Origin: Branchiostoma floridae
Lineage: Eukaryota > Chordata > Leptocardii > Amphioxiformes > Branchiostomatidae
Direction of reading: 5' to 3'
DNA: 64,000 nt
Assembly (NCBI RefSeq): GCF_000003815.2
Contig: NC_049993.1
Span: 15,622,635 to 15,686,634, forward strand
The notes under the pieces: generated by a model
The model's input: only the letters and a program-made list of their open reading frames with translations
What the model was told of the DNA's origin: nothing
The model's database searches: none
Shown: in pieces, positions 15,401-24,100 of the stretch
How positions within the stretch are numbered: the first letter of the stretch is position 1
Layout of the letters: every line of letters starts with the position of its first letter
Position numbers and translations under genes: made by a program

Positions 15401-18400
15401 TTCCACTGTCTCAGAAAAAGAAGTCAAACCCAATAAGTTACATCTTTAATTAAGACTTAGACTTAAAGTAGTCGCTTACTACGCTGTTTACCATTATTTT
15501 TGTTCGTCATTTTTTGTCACTAGCAGTTACCCCTCGGGCAAGAATTTGCATTAAACGTATCATTATCATTTCTGATATTGTTGTCTTTATAAAGTGATGT
15601 ACCGATAACACTGTCCACGGATATTTACTAAATACTTGTATTTTTCTTACAGAGGTTCCAAAAAAGTGGAGAGAGGACAGCAGGTGTGGTAACGGTTTTC
15701 CAGCCCCAGGAGCGAACCCTGCGCAGTGTAACCCTAAGTCAGATAGGCCCTGCTGTTCAGGGGGCGGATGGTGCGGGAGAACGTCAACTCACTGCGATTG
15801 CAATACATGCAAGGACTATCGCAACAACGGTATGATTCGATGTTTACGTAATACTTCAAGACAACCTGAGCAATATTACAACGTTAAAAATGGAAATAGT
15901 TTGAATAAGGTAATCTGTATAATATTGACATCTACTGCACTGTATCCCCAGATATACATCATTATTTCACCATTTAAGCGGTTAAAAACGGCCCAGAAAC
16001 AAGTCGCACGAAGATATTCCTTATCATTTGAACCCCTCAAAATTAGGCCTTGATCAGGAATCCCTTTGTGACTTGTTTCTGCGCTGTTTTTAACGACTCA
16101 CTTTGTGAAATAATGATGTAAATGTTCTAAAACAGTGCATTAGATTTCAATATTATACAGATTGCCTTATCCAGTTTATTTTCACTTTTAACGATCTAAT
16201 GTTGCTTAGGTTGCCTTCAAACATGAGTCTGTAGCTTAAAGCAGCGTAACGTCTACATCATCGTAATAGGAGTAAAAACTTGTAAATGGTCCATTCACAA
16301 AGGTTGTATACTCTTATTACGACGTTGTAGACGTTACGTCCTGGCATATTACAAACACTGGCATATTGTGTATTTGATGACCACATTATGCCTTTATAAT
16401 ATATATAATAGCCTTTATGTCATACCTGTGACGCGAAAACGTTCGATACGGGTGTTCCGGACCGGGCTGTACGTTTCCGTATCGCACAGGTTCGAAAGGC
16501 GTATCACACAGGCTCCATTCGAATAAATCGAACTGTTTCGAGCGGGCCGAATACGGAACGATTAGCAATTCGAATACCTGATTCGGACGTTGGAACATTA
16601 CTGTTGCAACACTTTTGGTTCGAGGGCACCAAATTTGTTCAACTTCTGGCGCATTTCGCATCAAAACATGGGTTTTCTCAGGTGGGTATGACATAGATAA
16701 GATACAACACGGTGTATTCCGCATCACCCTCGGTCTCAGCCCTCCCGCGGGTCGGATCACCCTCCGGCCTTCGGTCGTCAGGCGATCCGACCCGCGGTCG
16801 GGCTGGCACCTTTGGTGATACGGAATACACCGTGTTGTATTCTATATTTATGTCATACCTGTAACGCGCGTTCGAACTAAGTGCCTACAGTGTAACAGGC
16901 GTGGATCAACTTGAGTACATTGGACGCTAATTATGGGACACATTTTATTACCAACTGTTCATTCAACCAAACCGAAAGAATCACTCTGTTTGATAGAGAA
17001 GCTACAAATACTTATCCCAACTTCCCCACATTGACAGACGAACGGAAAGCCACTTTTCTCTTGAAATCGCAGAACCCACAAATTTTGGAAAAGGTGGGGC
17101 TTTTCGTCTCCCTCTTCCAAAAAAGAAGTCAAATTCAACCTGTTTGAAAATAGCCAACGCTAGTATTAGAGTAGAATGTCGTTCATAACTGTTCATTGTC
17201 ACTTGTATATCTACTATGTTTATACCATGTACATACATTTCTTAGTACCAAACATGCCAAAAATGATTTTTTTTCTTATTTTGCTTACCCCTTGGTAAAT
17301 TTTTATATGAAGAATAATATTCTTGCAGGAAGAACATGTACAATTAAATTCAAGGAAAACGAGAAGCTACAAAAAATTTTCTAGAGATTTCACCAAATCT
17401 TCTTCTTTTTTCTTATAGTGCAAGAAAAAAAATTCTATAAATTCTACTTTTTTAGTAACTAGATTCAACTTGTAAGAAATACAAGAACTTTTTTCTTCCT
17501 GGAAGATAAATTTTCCGTGAGGAAGCAAAACAAGACAAAATAACAAAATAAAGACGAAAAATGCATTTTTGGAAATACAAGAAAACAAATCTCAAATCGT
17601 CTCAAAACCTAAGAAGCAAAAATTTGCTTGCCCCCTGGACAAGCACATTTTTCTAAGATTTCTTGGGGACAGAATAATTTTCTTCCTGGAAGATAAATTT
17701 TATGTGAGGAAGCAAAACAAGACAAATGAGAAAAGCATTTTGGCAGTGGAATAATGGTCATCTGTCCTTCGACAGTGGCGCTGAAGAAGCCAGCTTACCA
17801 AAGCAGCACTCATGAATCCTTTGGTGCCAGCAAGGCCGTAGAAGGATTCACCGCAGGCAACTTTTGGGCACAAACCTGCACCCACACTAATACTGAAGCC
17901 AACCCCACCTGGTGGGTGGATCTTGGTCAAACAGTCAATGTTGCAAGGTGCGTGCACGGTATATCATGAAAAACAATGGGTTCGGACATGGTCGGTCCTT
18001 GCATCTTCTTTGTAATCTCCAAGCAGATACTACTGTAGCATAAGATAGTATCAAAAGCTGGTAGAGGATCGAGTGAAACCGGCTTAGGAGTGTGTTTCGC
18101 AACATGGAAAATGTACACCTCTTAGCTGACTACACTCCTTGGCCAGTTTAGTACTATCTAATGCCACCGTAGGATCTGCTTGGAGATTATCTTCTTTGGT
18201 GACTGAACATGTAACATTAGTAAAATTACCACGGACAAAATTAAAATAATGTTAGATTTAATATAACCTAGATGTTTTAAAACTTGAACTGTTAAAATAT
18301 CTTTGTCAAACAATTAGTGATAAACTGCATTAGATCAATAATATGTGCACTATAATGTAAAAAAAAAAGATTTTTGTATGATATAGGTGATTTATTAAAT

Positions 18401-19202
18401 GTTCACATTGGTTAACAGACTATACTTTTTGTGGTTATGCCAATTAATAAATAGAAAAGAAAGGCGCAGGATGTAAGACCCAATTACGTGACTATATATC
18501 TTTCAATGTTTATAAGGTTATCAATTTACAGTTGTATATGGAGTTTAACTCATTAATGTGTTCAAAAATTCGTATTTTCCCAGGACTAGAGTGGAATATA
18601 TATTATCACCAAGCACAGTAGGGATATCTTCTCTGGATAGTTTTAAAGAACACTTGCCGATAGATGTGCAGAAGTTAGGTGTGACAGGTCGTTCAGTGTA
18701 ATATAGCTTTGTTTAAGTTGAATCTGCATCAAAACATGTATTACGTTTTTTTTTCAATATCTATATACAGTGTAAGCATCTACAACCGGCAGGACTGTTG
18801 CGGTGAACGACTCAACCCTTTCAACGTCCACATCGGGGATTCCTCCAAGGTCACGGACAACCCCAAGTGTGGTGGGGATCATAGCGCGTCTGGGCAACCA
18901 ACTGACATCTCGTGTTCGGGAATGCGGGGACGCTATGTGGGCATTCGTCTTCCCGGAAACTCCCGTACACTGACCCTGTGTGAAGTCAAAGTATTTCTTG
19001 GTAAGTATTCGCTACATTTACTTGACATTTACATCTGCAAGTTACAAGTACAATCAATGATAGAACATGACATTTTTTTCCCAATTTAAGAACTTGTTTG
19101 TCATGTTGACATGCTGCGTTTGTTGATATTAACATCTTATTCATTTTATTTAATAAATGGTTAGATCTGACAAAAGACATTGTCAACACAGAATTTGAGT
19201 GA
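460..19202 (+). CDS. MACPF (perforin-like) protein with FAMeT-like, cysteine-rich, chitin-binding-like and fucolectin domains, 25 coding exons
   Basis: Exons in order: 460-633, 1037-1116, 1407-1504, 2364-2514, 3020-3132, 3560-3707, 4139-4221, 5108-5214, 5597-5792, 6246-6494, 7018-7113, 7641-7734, 7874-8011, 8326-8405, 9313-9397, 10103-10189, 10782-10870, 11440-11647, 12830-12976, 13555-13759, 14388-14636, 15653-15829, 17776-17947, 18771-19000, 19192-19202. All junctions are GT-AG and in phase, giving about 1,155 codons from 460 (1,172 residues with the candidate first exon). An acidic Asp/Gly-rich N-terminus leads into a MACPF domain with the hallmark YGTHY motif near residue 342 and the usual GG-containing segment after it. 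MACPF proteins oligomerise on membranes and form pores. A region coded at 11440-13759 resembles the FAMeT (Methyltransf_FA) fold. A cysteine-rich stretch (14388-14636), a hevein-like CCSGGGWCG segment (15653-15829) and a fucolectin/tachylectin-type F5/8C domain (17776-19000, RQDCCGERLNPF motif) follow. The lectin end probably targets glycans. The coding stretch 7874-10870 is unrecognised. The last exon carries only three codons and the stop, and is the weakest call. Confidence 0.85.
663..876. mobile_element. foldback MITE, family A (copy 1)
   Basis: The element starts AGTTCACCTTTATCCGCGG and ends in a diverged inverted copy (AAATGTGAACT). It lies in the intron after exon 460-633. Related copies are at 8453-8608 and 43615-43793, the last being the best preserved. 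Confidence 0.55.
1178..1296. mobile_element. family B repeat, partial copy (Penelope-tail-like)
   Basis: It begins GGAGAATTCTTTTTCCACAA and contains the reverse complement of a 'GACGAAGGTGTCTGAGAGAC GTCGAAACGT' type segment. Related copies are at 3751-3951, 4291-4556 and 11112-11250. Such gacgaag...cgaaacgt stretches are common in 3' ends of Penelope-like elements; that link is inferred. Intronic. Confidence 0.5.
2803..3012. repeat. degenerate (CATT)n/(CCTT)n microsatellite
   Basis: About 200 bp of CATT and CCTT tetranucleotides directly precede the acceptor of the MACPF exon at 3020. The tract therefore supplies that exon's pyrimidine-rich 3' splice context. Confidence 0.9.
3751..3951. mobile_element. 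family B repeat, partial copy
   Basis: It starts GGAGAATTCTTTTTACACAA and shares the 'ctctcagacaccatcgtcagagcttctaa' core and the 'cgctatatgtagc' segment with the copy at 1178. The shared 'ggttgactttcttatccag' right part matches the copy at 4291. Intronic. Confidence 0.5.
4291..4556. mobile_element. family B repeat, near-complete foldback copy
   Basis: Left end TTTATACACAACCAG and right end CTGGTTGTGTAAAAAAAA are inverted copies of each other. The interior has the same 'cttcgtcag' and 'ccgctaaatgtagcc' segments as the other copies. About 265 bp, intronic. Confidence 0.55.
4835..5030 (-). mobile_element. Penelope-like element 3'-tail fragment
   Basis: Read on the minus strand it holds 'gtgactgacgaaagataagg' followed by 'ctgaaacgtttgac', the gacgaaag...gaaacgt arrangement often seen at Penelope-like 3' ends. 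A related tail is at 9465-9580. No coding part is left. Family assignment is inferred. Confidence 0.35.
5313..5492. mobile_element. foldback MITE, family C (copy 1)
   Basis: Left end GATAAGGCAATTGGTATAAA and right end AGACAGATTGCCTTATTC are inverted. Inner arms 'catctactgcactg' and 'cggtgcattagatg' also pair. The same family occurs at 15905-16176. Intronic. Confidence 0.6.
8453..8608. mobile_element. foldback MITE, family A (copy 2)
   Basis: It starts AGTTCACCTTTATCCGGCG and has an inner arm 'tcgacggacggtgg' that pairs with 'ccaccgtcct'. The right end (cataaaggtga) is the inverted start. Intronic. Confidence 0.55.
9465..9580 (+). mobile_element. Penelope-like 3'-tail fragment
   Basis: Contains 'gtcactgacgaaggatagtg' followed by 'ttcgaaacgaccg' and then 'tggcgtatcttattacctgg'. 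The last phrase recurs near 5020 and 41840, so this is a dispersed family. No coding content. Confidence 0.35.
10345..10605. mobile_element. family D repeat (copy 1, diverged)
   Basis: Contains 'atagaacacgtgattcaatg', 'agcagtggatcataagttg' and, further on, 'acaaagactggtgctgaaca'. These words are shared, in part inverted, with 11755-12085, 31955-32375 and 58672-58860. Intronic. Confidence 0.4.
11112..11250. mobile_element. foldback element, family B, short complete copy
   Basis: Nearly perfect inverted repeats: GTAAGGTTCTTTAGGCACAA at the left and TTGTGCCTAAAGAACCTTAC at the right, with the 'cgtttctatgtctatcaga' arm also paired. About 139 bp, intronic. Confidence 0.7.
11755..12085. mobile_element. 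foldback element, family D (copy 2)
   Basis: Terminal arms TGAATAGTTAAACTGTAA and 'ttacagtttaactattca' are inverted; an inner pair is 'aaaaattggactcaccc' with 'gggtgagtccaatttt'. The interior carries 'accagtctttgtcaagg' and 'tctctgttcaggtatggc', matching the longer copy at 31955 that still holds coding sequence. Confidence 0.65.
12296..12758. mobile_element. foldback MITE, family F (copy 1)
   Basis: The ends ATCATATAGCC and GGCTATATGAT are exact inverted repeats. The interior 'gcaagtcaaatctt' and 'gatcattcc' words recur in the copy at 33591-34011. About 460 bp, in the intron before the MACPF exon at 12830. Confidence 0.55.
13821..13999. mobile_element. foldback MITE, intronic
   Basis: Left arm TTTTCATCGATCAGTGACCA with 'gtaaaggtaaacacac' pairs with right arm 'gtgtgtttacctctac' and 'gctgattgatgaaaa'. 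Inner arms 'ggagtgacccagttctcg' and 'cgagaattaggtcactcc' also pair. No second copy was seen here. Confidence 0.6.
15163..15436 (+). mobile_element. LINE-type retroelement ORF2 C-terminus (fragment 1) with Penelope-like tail upstream
   Basis: The first part (15163-15240) has 'ctgacagactgtcaccgaaacg', a dispersed tail motif. From 15251 an open frame runs to TAA at 15434-15436. It reads CPLYDQERKELL, then a YPN...FTD segment and LLTSQNPHI...KVGSFV. This is the typical zinc-knuckle and C-terminal end of non-LTR ORF2 proteins. A homologous frame is at 16911-17147. Confidence 0.5.
15905..16176. mobile_element. foldback MITE, family C (copy 2)
   Basis: Left end AATAAGGTAATCTGTATAAT and right end 'attatacagattgccttat' are inverted, as are 'catctactgcactg' with 'cagtgcattagat' and 'catcattatttcacc' with 'tgaaataatgatg'. 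Same family as 5313-5492. Intronic. Confidence 0.65.
16689..16854. mobile_element. foldback element with GC-rich loop
   Basis: Left arm GATACAACACGGTGTATTCC pairs with right arm GGAATACACCGTGTTGTAT. The loop holds a second palindrome, 'cgcgggtcggatcacc' with 'gatccgacccgcgg'. The sequence TTTATGTCATACCTGT occurs near 16413 and again near 16848, so a larger unit may be involved. Confidence 0.65.
16911..17147 (+). mobile_element. LINE-type ORF2 C-terminus (fragment 2)
   Basis: The frame reads THFITNCS, then YPNFPTLTDERKATFLL, SQNPQILEKVG and FQKRSQIQPV before a stop. It aligns by eye with the fragment at 15251-15436, so it is a second copy of the same retroelement tail. Intronic, not part of the MACPF protein. 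Confidence 0.5.
17485..17727. repeat. intronic direct repeat of about 50 bp
   Basis: TTCTTCCTGGAAGATAAATTTT followed by 'gtgaggaagcaaaacaagac' occurs at about 17488-17540 and again at about 17680-17725, with few differences. The sequence between is AT-rich with no coding sign. Confidence 0.7.
18010..18200. mobile_element. foldback MITE in the intron between the two fucolectin exons
   Basis: Left arm 'taatctccaagcagat' pairs with right arm 'atctgcttggagatta'. Inner arms 'gatagtatcaaaagctgg' and 'ggccagtttagtactatc' are also inverted. Confidence 0.6.
18559..18707 (+). mobile_element. LINE ORF2 3'-end fragment
   Basis: About 150 bp (GTGTTCAAAAATTCGTATTT to CGTTCAGTGTAATATA) matches 20027-20180. 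The frame resembles the end of LINE ORF2 proteins (F-K-N-S-Y-F-P-R-T). It lies just upstream of the last large MACPF exon. Confidence 0.5.
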
Positions 19203-21193
19203 ATTTTTTCCTATATGTCATACTAGAATAAAGTCCACTGAGGGGGCAAGCCCGGTCACGGACCTACACCCTCTTGTGTCAACGGTTGGTGAGGAACACG
19301 ACAGGGCACTTCATCTGCTGAAAGGATTACAGAAAGTCATAAATCATCGAATTTCTCTCATGGATTTGTCATAATTTATGTATATCAAGCGATAACTTTG
19401 GTTTACGGGCCTACAATCTGTCCTTACACTATACTGGTCAGACATCAGCCAATCAGTTACCAACCTATCTCGTTGCCGTAAAGAAGTGTCGTTATTGGTT
19501 GCTTTTTTTCTAACCAACAGAAGAGAAGGTTATGGCATGATATATAGAGAAACGAATGGCTTAGCAAAAGAAGATTTGAAAGTGATTAATGTTTCGTTTG
19601 TTTACAACTTTTTACCTTTTACGTTATTGTCGGTGTCTCGTATGCTACCGTTTGATGATTATTAAGGCTGTAAACAATCGAGTTTGATTATTAGAATTTG
19701 TCTAATCTATGGAAATCGGTATGACTAAGGTTCATAATGTTAAATCTTTGTTCTTTGTTAAGCTTTTTGAATCGTTTTACAGAAGAGGCGTAAGCCAGAA
19801 AGTAATGCCATCACTATTGTAGCAGGTTAATTGTAATGAAATGAGTTGACATTTGGCAAACATGTAAAATTTCGTCAGATTGAATGTCGTCTGTTTGATT
19901 GTTATTTTGATTTCATGACCTGATTTCAAGATGACATGCTCTCACATTCTGACGTACCCTCGTAGATTCAATTATGATAAGATGATCAGCCATGACTTCA
20001 ACACCAGAGTTACCAAGCTAGGATTGATGTGTTCAAAAATTCTTATTTTCCCAGAACTATCGTAGAGTGGAGCTTGTTATCACCAAGCACAGTAGGGGCA
20101 TACTCTCTGAATAGTTCTAAAGAACGCTTGCAGATAGATGTGCAGAAGTTAGGTGTGACGGATCGTTCAGTGTAATATAACCAGCTGCTGCCGCACCGCG
20201 TGCCTGCGAAGCTGGTGTGTTACGCCGAAGGGCGGTTATACCGGCTATATAGATACAGATACAGATGTTAATTACTTCAACATTACTTCCATTCGTAATT
20301 AGAGTGACATCCAATATGATTACCAGACTTTGTAAACATCTATAGGAGGTTTGTAATTTCAAATTTCTGTTTTTTCTTGTGTGGTTTTATTTCGTTTCAT
20401 AGAACAGCTATCTTGGTAACCACATCATGTTTAGGTTAAAGCTTACCTTGGAACAACAGGGATATAGTTGCGGAATGTACATGTCAGTATTTGTGAAGTT
20501 ATAGGTAAATATATAATATATAATACTGTGTGTAAAAGGCACTTCGGTAAAATAACGTTGTTGCTTTTTCTGTGTATAATATAGGAGTCAGATGATTTTC
20601 GAACAAGTGAAACACAACAACAAAACAGACGGTACCATTGTTTTCATTTGAGGCCTTTGGACCGTAGTAAGATTATTTACAAGAAAATGACATTTCTGAT
20701 ATCGAACACACAATTGTCACAAATAAAATACCGCAAAATAGTCTTGATTAAGAACAAGTAATATTGTATTGAAGCTTGCGGATGCCAAAAACAGCGATAG
20801 TGTTCTCAAACTGTCATTCATTTTACAATGATCTTAACCATACATTGACACGATGTGATTTTTATCTACTATGAATAAAAGTTTTTGGTGTTATGCAAAG
20901 CTGTATTTGGTGTTATTTGTTGTGGATAAAGATTGCATATGGTCGGATTGAAAAAAAATTAGAAGATTTGTCAATTTAGAAAAATAAAGTCTGTTGCTAA
21001 TAGTCCACTATGTCAGAAGAGGAGTGGGTCAAACGCACTGTCATATACTGCATATTTTATTGTGTGCGTTGTGCATAATCACCTAGAAGAACATTGCCTA
21101 ATTACGAATCATAGAAAAACCTCTCTAATGTACTTGACCTGATGTACACAAATGCCCGCTAGGATGTTGACCTTCACCTTTGCAAAATTCAAG
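19203..21193. other. intergenic, MACPF gene to first P450
   Basis: No gene is visible. Apart from the LINE tail at 20027-20275 the sequence is AT-rich and of no clear content. Confidence 0.6.
20027..20275 (+). mobile_element. LINE 3'-end fragment with (GATACA)n-like tail
   Basis: The first 150 bp repeat 18559-18707. The frame reads KNSYFPRTIVEW and LQIDVQKLGVTDRSV. It then continues through CCGCACCGCGTGCC to a tail of 'gatacagatacagat'. The coding stop and tandem tail are typical of a non-LTR 3' end. Confidence 0.55.
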
Positions 21194-24100
21194 ATGGCTA
21201 CCATACAGTTGGTGGCTTTGTTACTTGGCGAGAATATGATCTTACAGACGGCTCTTGTCCTTTTACTGGTGTTCTTGGTGACTTCATGGTTCTTCAGCAG
21301 ACCTAAGAACCTTCCACCCGGTCCAAGAGGATTTCCTGTCGTCGGTAATATCTTCTCTCTTGCAATGGTGAGCAAAATTCACTGACGGTAGTGATCATGA
21401 GGTAAAAAGAGTGCCCCACAGTGCAAAAGTACCGAGGTATCGGGTTGCTTCTCTCAGCACTCGGGGTCCAGAAGGCGCCTTCCTCACCGAGGGTCTGCAT
21501 GGGGGGGGGGGGGGGGGGTCCCGACAACGATTGACGCTGAATTCAGAGGAGCCCCCGACGTATTACGCTAAATAAAGGAAGACAATTACGATAATTTTGG
21601 TCGCCTCGCTACGAAATGCGTAAATAAGATTGTTTTCCCTACGAATTACGGGAAATAAAAATAGACTGCCTACACCTTACCTTAAAAGAGCATGCAGACA
21701 CTCCTCANNNNNNNNNNNNNNNNNNNNNNNNNNNNNNNNNNNNNNNNNNNNNNNNNNNNNNNNNNNNNNNNNNNNNNNNNNNNNNNNNNNNNNNNNNNNN
21801 NNNNNNNCGGGTGTTGTTTAAGCGCGGTGCAGTACAAACTACATATATTGCATGTATTTGAGTTCTATAAAGGAAACACTGCAAATACAGATTTTCCTCA
21901 TTAAATATGCAAATTAAGTGTCAGTTTGCATAATTTGCACTTGATGATGTGCATCTCTGTCAAAGCTACCTACGTACCAAATATCATGTAAATTTGTTGT
22001 TCCCTTCTTCAGTTATCCACCTAAGAAATATTGACAAAAATGTCCCTGCAGTTCCAGAGCAACCTGCTAGGGGAACCAAATATACACCACATATCCCTTA
22101 TGTCACAAGCTATCTGCCATCCAAAAATCAAGACCATAGCACATCCAGTTCAAAAGATCCAAAAAATGAATTTCTGCTGCAGTACCAAGGTCACATACCA
22201 GGTGGCCCAAAATTGACCTTGACCTTTGTCTTCCCAACACCTACCCACAAACCAAATATCATCGTAATCCATTCAGAGGTTCTTGAGTTATGCTCACTAC
22301 AAAAATCCGGACACACAGACAGACAGACACACAGACACACAGACAGACACACACACAGACACACCCAAAACTATATCTCTATTTTTCATGGAGATAACTA
22401 GTACGAACCGGCACTGGAAAACGACTGCTAAGAGTACCTACCGCACTAGTAAACATGTAACGAATTCTAGTTTGGAACTTTCTTTCGCACCGGGCCCCCG
22501 AGTGCCGACGCTGTTTTCTGCACAACTTCGGCAAGGGTTCGTTGGTCGGTGGAATAGAATGACGCAATGGGTAATGGGTTGTGTATGTCATAGCGATAAA
22601 AGTCGCCAGTGAAGTTTGGGCAATGTGTTTGTGAGTCGTGAATTAGGTGGAGTTGTGTCGGAAAACCAGACTTTCCAGTCCCATTTACGACCATATTACA
22701 ACGGGCGACTTTAAACCGCCTGATTTACGACTAATAAGTCTATATACGGTCATTTTCGTTCTACGACTTCAATACGACTACCATTGTCTTGTAAACGGTG
22801 CTAAGACTATAAAAACAATAATGATTCATTTTTCTAGACATGCAGAACTGTTCCTTCAGAACATGGCACATTTACATGTGACCCACAGTAACTGACTTTA
22901 TCTTTATCCCAGGGCCCGGCTTTCTGACAATGACCGAATGGGCGAAAACGTACGGACCAGTCTACCGGATACAGCTGGGGAAGGAAACGATGATTGTGCT
23001 TTCCGGATATGACGTCATATACGAGGCTCTGGTGAAGAGAGCAGACGATTTTTCTAGCAGATCATCTAGCCCCATAGTCAAACTTACCAACCCAAAGAAG
23101 CTAGGTAAGGACCTGTACGCATTACCTCTGAATGTGATTTTTTTCGTCACAGTTCAATTAACACATTCAAAAATTAAATACGGATTAAATAGCGCATGCG
23201 CAACGAGACACAATGTGGATGATGTGTCAACAGTTAAGGCTCCTATGAAAGTCAAAATATACATGGACATGTATTAAGCGTCGTTCAAAGAAGAACTGTT
23301 TACAACTTAGAGTTCTTAATATTTGAAATCTTACCAAAAGTAGTGGTCTCCAACCTCGTGATGGCGACGTTTGATTGACCGATCAATTAATTAATTGATT
23401 GTGTGATTGTTTGGTTGATCGATTGATTGATTGAAACATATCTTCCAGGTATCATCTGGGCTCCTTTCGGTACTCCATGGAAAGAGCACCGCAAATTTAC
23501 TCTGATGCATCCTCACACTCAGGGTTGACATCGCGGCAAAGCCTAACGATATCACCCCTGACAAATCAGCCAGGGTATTTGGGTATTTGGGGCGCCCTGC
23601 TTATTAATATTAATGAGCTTGCCTGATTTGCCGCGGGCCAATCAGCGACCGGATTGCAAGTTTCGAACAAACAGCGTACGGCGCGGCGTGTACAAAGATC
23701 TGTATTTCTTTGCGTGATGGTAATGTTTTTTTTTATCGTATGCTAGGTCGGTACATATATACGGTGATGCCATGGTTACCCTATACCCACAGAACCGACA
23801 AATGTTAAATTTGGTACCTGATTAAGACGTCTGGACGCTGAAAGAACGTTACGCCGGTACTGTTATCTTGCTCTTGAATATTAATGAGTCGCCTTATATG
23901 GCGCCTTTCCGAGCTTCCGACAACAAGAAGCCAAATACCCAAATACCCTGGCTGATTTGTCAGGGGTGATATCGTTAGGCTTTGCCGCGATGTCAACCCT
24001 GAGTGTGAGGATGCTCTGATGTCTCTGAGAGAGTTCGGCTTCGGCAAGAGAAGTTTGGAGGGGAAGATCCTTGAGGAGTCAGTCGCCCTCCAGTCAGATA

